Of a stretch of DNA of 55,465 bases, positions 44,208 to 55,465 are shown piece by piece. The stretch comes from Paulinella micropora (Eukaryota > Cercozoa > Imbricatea > Euglyphida). Each line of letters begins with the position of its first letter. Within the stretch, counting starts at the first letter, position 1. Both the position numbers and the translations under genes were made by a program. Where the stretch lies: assembly GCA_009731375.1 (NCBI GenBank), contig BJOX01000046.1, forward strand, positions 91,756 to 147,220. The letters are read 5' to 3'. The notes beneath the pieces were generated by a model. The model was given only the letters and a program-made list of their open reading frames with translations. It searched no databases and was not told where the DNA came from.

Positions 44208-44451
44208 TGCTGAGGAGAACCAAGTCAGTGGAAGAAGCGGGAACTCGAGTGAAAAAGGACGTCTCACTGCATTTACACGCGCTATTTTAACTACAATTTC
44301 TCTGCCAGGAAATCGTAAGGAAATAAAATGTACAGTAACTCCGTGGCTGCGTAACTCCTTTATCAAAGAGATCAAGCCAGTGGTATGTAATTTGAATCTA
44401 TGCAGGCGTGCAGTATCCTGAGCCAGGCGGAGCTGTCACCCAGCGCGCGAA
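44208..44451 (+). CDS. Candidate exon cluster of an unidentified gene
   Basis: Three segments agree in phase: 44208-44248 (AEENQVSGRSGNS), 44309-44382 (NRKEIKCTVTPWLRNSFIK then EIKPV; acceptor CTCTGCCAG, donor GTATGT) and 44406-44451 (ACSILSQAELSPSAR; acceptor TATGCAG, donor GTACTA). The splice sites of the middle segment are strong, but the intron between the second and third would be only 23 nt, far below every other intron here. An overlapping frame at about 44176-44280 (EIDAVLRRTKSVEEAGTRVK) also looks coiled-coil-like. No family is recognised. Confidence 0.25.
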
Positions 44452-45431
44452 GTACTATTCAATTATTCATTCACTATTGCCGTTGCGCATTGATTGAAGT
44501 TACTGCCAAGTTTATCTAAATTATCACGTTCGTATCACCTGGCCGGAACTCAGCTTTCACTTTTCCAAGGCTCTCCCTCTTCAAGTATATTTTGAGATAA
44601 TGGCTAGTGTTTGCATTGAACTTGAAAAAATTTACAAATCACAGTACAATTTTTTTTTCACAAATTAACTTTTAACGATAGAATACTTGCCACCAGTAAG
44701 GATAAGTGGGAAGCGTAAGAATTAGAAGGGAAGTGGTAAAGATAGACTCATAGAGTCAAAACGAAGGAACATGATGAAACAAAATGAAGAAGGAAAGGGG
44801 AATAGGAAACAGGGAGATAAAGGAAGTTCTGAAGCAGGAAGGTGAAAAAAAAGAGGGTGAAAAAAGGATATATATATATACATATATGTGTGTTTTTCTT
44901 TTCGTTATTAATATACGCTTCACCTCTCCGCCTGACGGTAGCCTTCGTATTAATACTATGATATGATTAACTCTTCAAACTTTCATTGTCTGTCTGTCTG
45001 TCTGCCACGGTCTGTCGGAGACTGTCTGTCTGAGTTGTCTGTCTGTCCGAGTCTGTCTCTAGTGTCTGTCTGTCCGTCTCTCTGTCTGTCTCTCTATCTC
45101 TCTGTCTGTCGGAGGCTGTCTGTCTGGCCGGTCGAATTCGAACATCTCTCTGTGTCTATTCACAGTATCCTGACAAGAAGTATATATTAGTAATATTTGC
45201 ATGTAGTATTTCCGAGCTCAATGATATTTCAAGACTCTCATAAGTAAGTAAGGGAAAAGGCATGCTGCGGCATGTATCGATCATATCGTGTGATGAATAG
45301 GTTGAACAATGTGGCTTTTCAGCTGCACTCGCATCTAATAACATGTGACGTGACATGTACAGCATAATATTACTAGTATTATAATTCTTGAACCTGCCAA
45401 CGTACGGCTTCATTTACCCCCTGGGACAGTG
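44452..45431. other. Unique sequence and a TGTC array, no gene recognised
   Basis: AT-rich sequence with ATACTTGCCACCAG at 44683; a TGTC/TCTG array at 44987-45125; then unique sequence up to the target duplication GGAG (45432-45435). Confidence 0.5.
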
Positions 45432-45435
45432 GGAG

Positions 45436-45653
45436 TGTGGACATCACCTCTCGAATCATCAGGTAAAAAACTTATTTATAGAATTCGTCTGGCCGGACAC
45501 GTCTGAAATGCCAATTTGATCCTGGTCTTTTGGCGGCTTTTTGTCTTTGCGTCACTGAGCTAATATAACGAGACATCATTCTCTTTTTTGAGGACTGTGT
45601 TTGGTTATATTACCGACTTACTCTTCCATTGAGCTATCGTTGGGGATAGTACA
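45436..45653 (+). repeat. 5' LTR of element 2
   Basis: Starts TGTGGACATCACC and ends GGGGATAGTACA. Compared with the 3' LTR it lacks five bases right after the first TG. Confidence 0.88.
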
Positions 45654-46284
45654 TTTGGAGTCCATAGCTAAAGGCTGATTTCTTTTCTGATCTGTCGTAC
45701 AGACATCAGATAAGCACAAATTTATTTTTCGCTGATCTGTCGCACAGATATCAGACGAAAACAAACACTCCTACTCATCCTCAAACACAAGACTTACAAA
45801 CAAGCAATCAATTTGTCACAAGCTGGCATAACCTTTAGCCCTTGTGCATATTTGGCTTCTGTGTGCTCTTCTACAAGACACCAGACCACACCTACTCCAC
45901 TCCCTGTTGCTGCTTGCATAAAGCCAAGTAGGACAAGTGCGAAACAAACATCAGACAAACACACAGACAGAGCAAAAACGAGCAAAGCACTCCCACTCTC
46001 TGTTCTGAACCATTTTCCTTGCATTTTCTCTGCAGAAACCAGAGGAGATTACACTGGCATCTCTCACACAAGAGCAAGACAAATATCGAAGCACTGTCCG
46101 ACGACAGACNNNNNNNNNNAAACAGCTCTTTTGACCTAACTATCGTTATCTCTGTGTAGGGCCTGACACCCCATAACTATTTCAACAGAGAAAAGGAAGA
46201 AGGAGAAGAAGGTTGCATAGAGTGATAAGAATAACAGAGGAAAAAAGAAGAAAAAAAAAGCAGACGTGACTCTCATAACATAAG
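45654..46284 (+). promoter_or_regulatory. Primer site and leader of element 2
   Basis: TTTGGAGTCC follows the LTR, as in element 1. The leader contains two similar pieces, CTGATCTGTCG(T/C)ACAGA at about 45697 and 45739, and N 46110-46119. No gene. Confidence 0.55.
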
Positions 46285-48284
46285 ATGGAAGACGAGAATG
46301 AGCAGGCTGGTGTGACACCAACTGATTATGGTCCTAGTGAGGGAGGAGAGGAGCAGGAGACTCANNNNNNNNNNNNNNNNNNNNNNNNNNNNNNNNNNNN
46401 NNNNNNNNNNNNNNNNNNNNNNNNNNNNNNNNNNNNNNNNNNNNNNNNNNNNNNNNNNNNNNNNNNNNNNNNNNNNNNNNNNNNNNNNNNNNNNNNNNNN
46501 NNNNNNNNNNNNNNNNNNNNNNNNNNNNNNNNNNNNNNNNNNNNNNNNNNNNNNNNNNNNNNNNNNNNNNNNNNNNNNNNNNNNNNNNNNNNNNNNNNNN
46601 NNNNNNNNNNNNNNNNNNNNNNNNNNNNNNNNNNNNNNNNNNNNNNNNNNNNNNNNNNNNNNNNNNNNNNNNNNNNNNNNNNNNNNNNNNNNNNNNNNNN
46701 NNNNNNNNNNNNNNNNNNNNNNNNNNNNNNNNNNNNNNNNNNNNNNNNNNNNNNNNNNNNNNNNNNNNNNNNNNNNNNNNNNNNNNNNNNNNNNNNNNNN
46801 NNNNNNNNNNNNNNNNNNNNNNNNNNNNNNNNNNNNNNNNNNNNNNNNNNNNNNNNNNNNNNNNNNNNNNNNNNNNNNNNNNNNNNNNNNNNNNNNNNNN
46901 NNNNNNNNNNNNNNNNNNNNNNNNATTAACTTGACTGACTCCCAGAAGAAAAAGCAGGCGCTGCAGGCAGCCCTAGCTAAAATCAAAATTGGGGGAGGGG
47001 GCCTTAAGCTCTATGCAATCACTGCCAATGAGGCTGACACAGAGAAGACCCTTATGACTAAGCTCAATGAGATGGACAGATGCTTCCAGCAAAACCAGTG
47101 TGAGGTGGAGCAGGAATATGAAGTCCTAGAACATCTCTGTGATCGATCCCTCCTTCGAGCTGGTTTTGATCGTATAACTTACGAGAAGTACAGAGGAGAG
47201 GAGGAGCTAGCAAGGAAAGGTGGACATGCAGAGATGAGTTGTCACATTGATTGGGTTTGAAATTTTCGACTTAGTATCGGAGCAGTTACAGTCTGTCACT
47301 TAGCTTGCATCTGTCTTAACAAATGTGGGCACCCAGTACACTCTCTTTTATAACCACAAAGCCATACTCCTATATTTTCTCAGTGCTTTGCACGTCTACA
47401 ACAAAAATAAGCTCACACTGCTCATGCAAGACTGCAAAACCTTCGACAAGGTAAAGCACTTGAACTTTTTGGAGATGAGCGTCTTTGAGGCCACGACTAA
47501 GGCCGTGAGCCCAAAAATGTTGTGGACCGAAGTAATGACCGCTTGTCAGAGGCTCGACAGCCAGACAGCATCCTTGATCGGTTCTGCATCGGCTTCTGCT
47601 CAACCGCAAGCCGCACATACGCAACGATCTCTAGGAAAGCGACCAAGAGAGAACAGTCGTGAAGCTAACACACCTTGTATTCGTTGGTGGGCACGGGCAC
47701 AATGCTTCAAACACACAAATAAGAAATGCCCGTACAACCACGATGTCGAGGACACCCGCATCCGAAACACACTCCTCAAGAACGTACGGTCGGACGAAAC
47801 CAACACCGTCGCCGTTCTGCGCCGACTGCGCAAGGATCAGGGGTGGAAATTACAGGATGTCGCGGACCATGACCACGAACTAGCTGACGCGATCAATTCT
47901 CTTTTCGCTAGAGATGATCAGAAGACGGCAGCCATAGAAGCCGCAAGTAGAGGAAGAGGTGGAACACGAGGAAGAGGAGGAGGGAGAGGAATCAATCGAG
48001 GAGGAGGAGCCCCTTTCGCACGAGGCACATACACTCGCGGGGGGGAGAGAGGATTTGTGAGAAGAGGAGGAGGAAGAGGTGTATTTCAAGGTAGAGGAGG
48101 AGGAAGATGGGTTGGCCGAGGTGGATACGGCAGCGCAGAGCACCCGTACCACAGAGATGGGGGCTGGGCAGACGGCTCGAGCTCAAGCTCGAGTTCCTCA
48201 GCACCACAGGCCTATGCGACATCAGGCGCAACCACTACCGACACTGATGCCGACTCAGGTAACAGATTTGAGGTAGTCCAATGA
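46285..48284 (+). pseudogene. gag: Gag of element 2, disrupted
   Basis: Starts MEDENEQAGVTP, then N 46365-46924. Downstream, LQAALAKIKIGGGG and the following residues align with element 1, but a deletion and frame change near 47240 and an in-frame TAG near 47298 break it. From 47325 it is open to TGA 48282-48284. This part has C-x8-C-x7-C-x3-H (47676-47740, CIRWWARAQC then KKCPYNH) and an RGG tail, as in element 1. The stop context is UGA CUA and the frame continues into pol. Confidence 0.85.
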
Positions 48285-50355
48285 CTAGAGAAGGAGGGAG
48301 AAAACAGAACAACATGCATTGCACGATACACCGTTGTGCAGGTCCCAACCAAGGGTACCAGTGAGTCTAAGAGCCCACAGCAGGCCACAGACCAACTCAA
48401 AGGTAGTACAATACCAGTACACCCATCACGACAACAAACAGTGCATGCTGCTAATAGGCAGGCGAGTAAAGCGCTGGCAAAGAGAAAGCAGGCGGGCCTG
48501 TCGCAGCCACAGCCGAAGAAAGTAAGAATAGAACCGGCAATCAATCTTATCAACTTGCCGAGATAGACAATAGACAAGGAGGATGGAGGACATCAACCTC
48601 TCCTCACGGTCTCAAACAGAGAAAGCAAGGACAATCATCCTTCGCTTGTGAACAATACCCAAAAAGACATTACAAAAACGGCGGAAAGGGAGGAGGAGGC
48701 GAACCTCGAGAAAAGGATACAGATTTTAGAACACAAGCTCCTTGTATTGGCCTTAAAAAGTCACCGGCCAGACGCTTTATGCTATACGAACCTTTTTTGT
48801 GAAACATTAAATACCTTTATAAACGTTGGTAATGATACTATGGCGAATATTAATATTGTCGGCCGGAAATTTACTACGAAACACCATGCGTGGTTAGAAA
48901 CTAATATGAAAAAATCATCTGGCACCTTGAAAGGAGTTAGTAGTCGGACGGATATAACGGGCATCATCACTTTAAATTTTAAATTGAAATCCGGACGAGT
49001 ATATCGAATGGACTTATACGTTATCCCCGAATACCACTGATCTGTTCTTTTGTCGTACGACCAACTGGCGACAATGAACGTAGTGATTGATTGCGCCGCC
49101 AAAAGAGTCATATACGGCGTAGCCAGGAGAAGAATATACTGTCGACTCTCTCCATGCTATTGACTCATACGAGGCCCTACACCTAGGGGTAGCATCGGAA
49201 GGGAAACAGGTGGCCATTACACACGCATATGAGGCATATATGCCAACGGACGCGGTGTCTAAAGATGGTTCAAACCTGTCAGACAAGAGAGAGGCGGAGG
49301 TCTATACGGCTACAGTCTCTACACAATGGGATAAAAAGTCGATAGACGATCTCATTGAAAAGAGGAAAGAGGAGATTATATGCATGGGGAATAGGTGCAT
49401 ATCGTTGGCGAGATTTGAAGAAGGAGCAGGGGCCGATGTATATATCACCAACGGGTATTGCTTTCACGTAAAGGTGGAAGAGAAGGACAGACAGGAGTTT
49501 ATACCGAGGAGAAGGGGACGACTCCCTGATATCCCGGCAGAAGATATTAAAAGCTTTATTACCGAATTCTGGGGTGACGAGCCTACGTGGCCGCGCTCAC
49601 TGACAGAAGTGAAAAAGTGCCTGCGCACTCTTTTTGAAAATAATAAACCATATACGGTCATACTCCCGTACAATGAGAAAGNNNNNNNNNNGGAAGGAAA
49701 GTTCACGGAGGCGCAAATAAGGAGAGCGCAAAATGACCTTATCTACGACCGACCGAGAAAGGCAATAAGGAGGGCACGTTCGCAAGGAGTCCATCAAGAG
49801 GGGAGCGATGACGGAGATCAAGACCCTCGCGCGGGCAATGACACTCTCGTTCACCCCAGTTGGAAAGAAGGAGATGCGATTGGACATATTTCATGTGCCA
49901 AAGACGCTTTTTACTTGGTGAGGCCTGCGGCTCAACACGTAGCCGATGACACGCTCTCAGATTTATATCTCATGAGAGTCATGGCAGTACCTCACAAACG
50001 CCATACGCGATCGAATCGAATTTCGACTGCGGCACAAATAATACAACCAGTCTTACATTTCTGGAGGAGTCTGGATCCAGTGGAAGATCCTAAAGTAAGA
50101 CAATACCTTCCAGTATATAAAGACGCCAAGAAACTTGAGACATGGGATGATACCATATCTCCCACAGATAAAGATCATACCGCGTGGACCATACAAGCAC
50201 TACCACGAGGGGTGCTGGACATTCCTTTTGACTTGGCACAAGGCGCAATCCCTCACAAAATTTGGGACGTCCTCGAACAGTCTACCTTAGACTTAACTTT
50301 GGTTGGAGGTCCTCCACCAGGTAAAGGAGTCCGCGCGCGTAAACGGCGTCTATAG
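48285..50355 (+). pseudogene. pol: Pol remnant of element 2 lacking RT, RNase H and integrase
   Basis: In frame with gag after the UGA, then TAG at 48564-48566. The protease-like region follows (48648-49040) with NDTMANINIVG, so DTM is conserved, and ends at a TGA where element 1 has Gly. After a frame break near 49130 it resumes at 49210 and matches element 1 up to LPYNEK. At N 49682-49691 it jumps to the KFTEAQ segment, which in element 1 lies about 3.7 kb further on, and continues to TAG 50353-50355 with the C-terminal region well conserved. Whether this is a true deletion or a mis-sized gap cannot be told. Confidence 0.88.
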
Positions 50356-50920
50356 TAAGTATTTTTTTTCTCTAGAAGTATTGTGGACCTGATCGATTGC
50401 GAACATAGCATTGATCCAATATCATCCCGACAACCTTACTTAGATATCAAAGCTACTACAGCATTCATTCTTCTAGAGATTAACAAGACACAGCTGACAA
50501 AAAATAAGCATTCTATTCTCTTGCTTCGGCAGAGACAGACGAGACTGCCACGAAACAGCACCGTTACGGGATCGCTATTTGAGTGAGCGATGGTGTTTCC
50601 TGGATACGACCCGCATTAGTACCAGAATGATGATCTCAATAAAGACTCGACAGTCTAATCAAGAACTGATATATTTTAATAACATGAACTGCTACACCGG
50701 ATTCCATCGATCTCTACTTGTATCGGCATATCGCAAGGTTAGGGCGCACTCAACCCAACTTCGGATATAGTCGTCAGACTTGATCACCTGACACTATAAC
50801 TGCTAATTTGTGGGTTGATGTATCTTCATACATAACTCTAAACGAATCTTAATCAGAAAAGAAATCAGTTCAAAGCGTATTATGTCGGAAACGAAGTTCC
50901 GCCATAAAAAACTGGGAGGG
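50356..50920 (+). other. 3' noncoding block of element 2
   Basis: Holds the segments shared with element 1 (GAGTGAGCGATGGTGTTTCC near 50581 and TCTCTACTTGTATCGGCATA near 50711) and a purine-rich AAACTGGGAGGG just before the LTR. Confidence 0.6.
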
Positions 50921-51143
50921 TGTATTATGGACATCACCCCTCGAATTATCCGGTAAAAAACTTATTTATAGATTTCGTCTGGCCGGACACGTCTGAAATG
51001 CCAATTTGATCCTGATCTTTTGGCTGCTTTTTGTCTTTGCGTCACTGAGCTAATATAACGAGACATCATTCTCTTTTTTGAGGACTGTGTTTGGTTATAT
51101 TACCGACTTACTCTTCCATTGAGCTATCGTTGGGGATAGTACA
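50921..51143 (+). repeat. 3' LTR of element 2
   Basis: TGTATTATGGACATCACC to GGGGATAGTACA, followed by the target duplication GGAG. Confidence 0.92.
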
Positions 51144-51147
51144 GGAG

Positions 51148-51680
51148 AGATAAAATATGATTTTTGTAATTAACAGTGCCAAAAACATTAAAATGATCAC
51201 ACGACGAAAGTATAACATATTTTACTAGTTTCAACTCGTGCCCGAAAAAACTTAAAAATGAGAAATTACTTGAAAAAGAAATTAAGTGAAAGTAGGAAAA
51301 GAAAGACAGGATTCAACTGTTCTAGTTGTTTATGCAAAAATTGATGATGAGTCAAGATTGCAGAAAGAAAACTTTGGGACCGTGCCAGTTGTAAAAGCCA
51401 ACAGGTGAGGTGCCATGACAATTGAAAGCGAATCCTCAGAGTCCAATGTGACAAACTCAAAAATCCGAATGCTTTTATGAAACAAAAATATGTTATATTT
51501 TTGAAGTTTAATGATTACAAAAACTCGTAGTGATCAACGGTTGGAAACTTTCACATTAAATGAAATCAAAGAAGGCCCAAAAACCCTAAATCCGAACAGA
51601 AGACAGGAACAACCTTCATCAAAACTATCAATCTAAACTAAATTTAAAGTACAACGTTAATGTTTAACTGGCACTACAGG
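51148..51680. other. AT-rich spacer without a recognised gene
   Basis: Flank between element 2 and the rDNA. No 5.8S-like sequence and no credible frame. Confidence 0.5.
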
Positions 51681-52308
51681 TACATTATACATGTGTTTTG
51701 CTGGGAGCTCGAGGAAGAAGAAACACCCGACTGAATGTCCTCGGAAAACCGAAGCTCTCGAAGGTTGTACCTTTTTGCAAATTGATTGTGGTATCGACCG
51801 AGTCCATTCGCTAGATTTGGTCTAGTTCTAGTAGTTGGTGGCAGCACTTGTTTCCAATGTCTTTTGCGTAACATATTTTCTGGTTTTTCTCCCTCCGTTT
51901 GTACATGTACGAACCAGAGGGGTGGATCAGGTGTGTGTGTTTCCGTTCGAGCACGTTGGTCGGGAGAATGAAGTTTGTCTTGTGCTCCACTGTGGGTGGG
52001 GCACAAGTCCTTCCAAGTAGGATTACGCTTTCGTGTTCTCTGTCTCTTTGGTCTCGACTCCACACCGCTTTGGGTGGGGCGTGCATGGAGGGGAATAACT
52101 TGGGATAATTTTCGCCGGAGTGTTTTCATGCATTCCGCGCGAGATTCCAAACTTTTTCTCTCTGTGTACTAATCGTGGACTGATTGGGCAAGAAAGAAGA
52201 GCAAGTTCAGAAAAATTTCCCCGTGCGGGTTTTTTCTTTGAAGCAAGAAAGTGTGGAAGAACGAGCAAAGTAGCCTACTACTGGCTTTCTTCGCATGTTG
52301 TTTCTCTT
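51681..52308 (+). other. Possible ITS2-like spacer before 28S
   Basis: This sequence changes character (GC-rich, with two related GTGGGTGGGGC pieces at about 51990 and 52070) and joins the 28S 5' end directly, where ITS2 is expected. The conserved core of 5.8S rRNA is not visible upstream, so either ITS2 is long and 5.8S is lost, or the rDNA begins within a spacer. Confidence 0.4.
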
Positions 52309-52359
52309 AACCTAGACCTGAGATGAAGTGAGACTACCCGCTGAATTTAAGCATATTAT

Positions 52360-52411
<52 letters not shown>

Positions 52412-53287
52412 CGGGAAGAGCTCAAAGTGAAAATCGGTCACCCAGGCGGGTGTTCGAGTTGTAATCTAGAGACGTATGGTCTGCGCGCGACCTGGGTATA
52501 AGTCCTTTGGAACAGGGCGTCATAGAGGGTGAGAACCCCGTGCATGACCCGGAGTTCGCCGCGTACGATATGCGTTCGACGAGTCGTGTTGCCTGGGATC
52601 GCAACACTAAATGGGTGGTAAATCTCATCTAAAGCTAAATACTGGCGAGAGACCGATAGCGAACAAGTAGCGTGAGCGAAAGATGAAAAGAACTTTGAAA
52701 AGAGAGTTAAACAGTACTTGAAATCGCTAGGAGGGAAGTTATGGAAACTAGTTTCAGCATCACTTGGGCATTGCCGGAGATGCGCCGCGGGAAGGTGGTA
52801 GCTTGCTACTTTATAGCCCGTGGTTGCGACGGTGGGCCGGAGTGAGGAAGGAGAAGGCATCTAAGGCACCAGTGCATGCTCGCCGGGCGGTCAGGGACAG
52901 CAAAGCTGTGTCTGGTTGGTCGGCGCGTATTTGCGCGGGGTTCGCTATTCGTGCCTTTGCGATGCTGAGTAAATGGTTTTCATTGACCCGTCTTGAAACA
53001 CGGACCAAGGAGTCTAACATATATGCGAGTATTTGGGTGTGTCAAACCCTGGTGCGCAATGAAAGTGAAGGGCCGCAAGGCCTGAGGTAGGAACCGTCTT
53101 TAACGGGGCGGGGCACTATCGACCGATCGCCGCTTGCGGTAGATTTGAGTAAGAGCATATCTGTTGGGACCCGAAAGATGGTGATCTATGCCTGAACAGG
53201 GTGAAGCCAGGGGAAACTCTGGTGGAAGCTCGTAGCGGTACTGACGTGCAAATCGTTCGTCTGATTTGGGTATAGGGGCGAAAGACT

Positions 53288-53343
<56 letters not shown>

Positions 53344-54597
53344 TCAGTTAATCAGTTTTATCAGGTAAAGCTAATGATTAGAGGTACCGGGGGCGAAATG
53401 CCCTTGACCTATTCTCAAACTTTAAATAGGTAAGAACCCCGTGGTTACTTGATTGAACCCGGGGATTGAATGAACGAGTTCTTAGTGGGCCATTTTTGGT
53501 AAGCAGAACTGGCGATGCGGGATCATCCGGACGCATGAGTTAAGGTGTCCAAGTGTTGGTTCATCCAGATTACGCAAAAGGTGTTGGTTGATAGAGACAG
53601 TTGGACGGTGGTCATGGAAGTCGAAATCCGCTAAGGAGTGTGTAACAACTCACCAACCGAATCAATTAGCCCTGAAAATGGATGACGCTAAAACCAACCA
53701 CCTAAACTCAGCCACCAGCGCAAGTGCGAGGCGTTGGTGAGTAGGAGGGCGTGGGGGTCTCGTGACGAAGGCTAGGGCGTGAGCCCGGCTGAAACGGCCC
53801 CTAGTGCAGATCTTGGTGGTAGTAGCAAATATTCAAATGAGAACTTTGAAGACTGAAGTGGAGAAAGGTTCCATGTGAACAGCAATTGGACATGGGTTAG
53901 TCGATCCTAAGAGATATGGAAACTCCTTTTCAAAGTGCGCACTGCCTGCGCCGCCTATCGAAAGGGAACCGGGTTAATATTCCCGGACCAGGATGTGGAT
54001 ATTGTGTTGCAACACAAGTGAACTCGGAGAAGCCAGCGGGAGTTCCGGGAAGAGTTCTCTTTTCTTTTTAACCGCCCAGCGACCCTGGAAGCTGTTTATC
54101 TCCTATAGGGTGGCATGGCGGGGAAAGCGCCGCATCTCTGCTGCGTCCGGTGCACTCCCGACTGTCCGTGAAAATCCGAGGGAAAGACTTATTCGCACCC
54201 CTGGTCGTACTCATAACCGCATCAGGTCTCCAAGGTGAAAAGCATCTAGTCGATAGAATAATGCAGGTAAGGGAAGTCTGCAAATTAGATCCGTAACTTC
54301 GGGATAAGGATTGGCTCTAAGGGTTGAGTGGTTGGAGCTGGCGCTCCGAGCACGGTGACTGCGGGGGACTACTGCGGACCCCTCACGGGGACTGCGGCGG
54401 ACCCCTGCGGGCGCCGGAGGACGAGTTACGGTCGGGCTTGCCGCGGGAGTGCGCTTGGGTGGCCTCACGGCCGCCCAGCGTGCCCGCGGTGCGGCTTTCC
54501 TCCACAAAGAACAACCAACTTAGAACTGGAGCGGACAAAGGGAATCCGACTGTTTAATTAAAACAAAGCATTGCGATGGTTCGAAAGAATGTTGACG

Positions 54598-54631
<34 letters not shown>

Positions 54632-54648
54632 AGTGGAGAAATTCAATG

Positions 54649-54692
<44 letters not shown>

Positions 54693-54693
54693 A

Positions 54694-54748
<55 letters not shown>

Positions 54749-54749
54749 A

Positions 54750-54802
<53 letters not shown>

Positions 54803-54806
54803 AATC

Positions 54807-54843
<37 letters not shown>

Positions 54844-55090
54844 TTGACTTTGTGAACTGACTTGAGAGGTGTAGAATAAGTGGGAGATGCAAGTCGACGA
54901 TGAAATACCACTACTCTTGACGTCAGTTTACTTATTTCGTTACCTAGAACCGTGGCCCCGTTTACGCGGGTAGCCATTTGTCTTCTGGACTTAAGCGCCT
55001 GGCACTTGTGCCTCGGGCGCGATCTACGCGAGAGACATTGTCAGATGGGGAGTTTGGCTGGGGCGGTACATCTGTTAAACAATAACACAG
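52309..55090 (+). rRNA. Large subunit (28S) ribosomal RNA, 3' part missing
   Basis: The gene opens with ACCTGAGATGAAGTGAGACT and ACCCGCTGAATTTAAGCAT, the universal eukaryotic LSU start, and runs colinearly through the D1-D2 region, TGAAACACGGACCAAGGAGT (about 52991), TAACTATGACTCTCTTAAGG (about 54671) and GGGGCGGTACATCTG (about 55058). It stops resembling rRNA after AATAACACAG at 55090, where GGTGTCCTAAGG-type sequence is expected. The sarcin-ricin loop and the last several hundred bases are absent. The R2 and R1 insertion-site sequences (54671-54790) are intact. The 2.78 kb present looks well conserved, not pseudogene-like. Confidence 0.95.
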
Positions 55091-55465
55091 CGGACCGCGT
55101 CGGTTAACACATCCGGTACAACAAAAGGTGGCTACAAAACCAGCCAAGGGAATGTGGTGAATGGTTTGCACAATGTGAAACAGCTATTTTTGCCAAAAAC
55201 TAATAAATTGTGGATGTGAACCCTTTTTTTCGACCCGGTCGGTCTATATATGGTTTTTGTGGGGTCTTGCGGGGACTATGTAAAAGGTAGTTGGGGTACA
55301 TTGGCTCAAGGTGGTAGATTTAAAGAAGAAAAAAAAAAAAAATCTCACGCGCGCCTACGGACGACTCGATATTTCTGTAGGTGCATTGGAAACTTGCTTG
55401 GCCATGCAAAAGAGAGAATTCGTTTTCACCTCATCCCCAAGGTCACAACGGACCACATCCACCCA
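55091..55465 (+). other. Non-rRNA sequence joined to the broken 28S
   Basis: 375 bp starting CGGACCGCGTCGG with no rRNA match that I can see, an A-run at 55329, and no reading frame of note. It may be an inserted element, an intron, a break in a fragmented rRNA gene, or an assembly chimera. Confidence 0.5.

Larger units (their letters stand above)
45436..51143 (+). mobile_element. Decayed LTR retrotransposon of the same family (element 2)
   Basis: Bounded by LTRs (45436-45653 and 50921-51143) with the 4-bp target duplication GGAG at 45432-45435 and 51144-51147. The LTRs differ by about 6 substitutions and one 5-bp indel. Gag and Pol sequences follow element 1 closely, but both carry stops and frame breaks. 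RT, RNase H and integrase are missing at N 49682-49691. A gap in gag (46365-46924) and a small one in the leader (46110-46119) leave it incomplete. It cannot move by itself as assembled. Confidence 0.93.

Noticed and set aside
45156-45413. 85-codon minus-strand frame before element 2
   Set aside because: No motif, no splice context, and a length expected by chance in this composition.
54671-54790. R2 or R1 retrotransposon insertion in the 28S
   Set aside because: The target sequences are continuous here; the break is about 300 bp further on.
55091-55465. Group I intron after position 55090
   Set aside because: The last exon base is not U and I could not see the P7/P3 core elements; too little sequence remains to decide.

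Overview
The window comes from the nuclear genome of a eukaryote, most likely an intron-rich protist. Evidence: genes split into very small exons by GT-AG introns, LTR retrotransposons, a 28S rRNA block, and exceptionally dense microsatellites (CATA, GATA, AGT, TTA, GAA, CT, TG and TTATG arrays). The host lineage cannot be fixed from the sequence alone. An alveolate such as a chromerid is only a guess; an alignment of the 28S would settle it. The assembly has 18 N-runs, many flanked by homopolymers, so several features are incomplete.

Layout. (1) 128-16265 (+): the 3' part of a MAD1-type spindle-checkpoint gene. I could build 31 exons with a mean of about 50 nt; two long blocks of consecutive exons keep consistent splice phase. 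The Mad2-interaction motif, the RLK motif and the C-terminal domain are all legible. Introns are filled with simple repeats, a 3-unit tandem repeat, a tRNA-like SINE relic and an insertion flanked by a 15-bp direct repeat. (2) 16538-26940 (+): a full-length Ty3/gypsy-type LTR retrotransposon with a 4-bp target duplication. Its Gag carries a CCCH-like finger and RGG tail instead of a zinc knuckle. Gag and Pol share one frame, separated by a single UGA in a leaky context. The protease has DTM where DTG is expected, and Pol has a long C-terminal region after the GPY/F module. (3) 26945-36660: a mostly non-genic region with minisatellites, one MYND-finger exon, a decayed retroelement-like reading frame, an orphan candidate exon and long CT/CTT tracts. 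(4) 36717-43747 (+): a complete Nudix hydrolase gene, 11 coding exons giving 184 residues, starting about 57 bp after a 575-bp TTATG satellite. One coding exon has a tandem decoy copy and one 3' splice junction is present in three copies. (5) 44208-44451: a doubtful cluster of exons of unknown identity. (6) 45436-51143 (+): a second, decayed element of the same LTR family; RT, RNase H and integrase are absent at a 10-N gap. (7) 52309-55090 (+): a 28S rRNA segment that stops abruptly before its 3' third; 55091-55465 does not look like rRNA.

The two cellular genes are functionally unrelated. The two LTR elements belong to one family and allow direct comparison: the CCCH finger, DTM, UGA readthrough context, Pol C-terminal region and 3' noncoding blocks occur in both, so these are family traits and not accidents of one copy.
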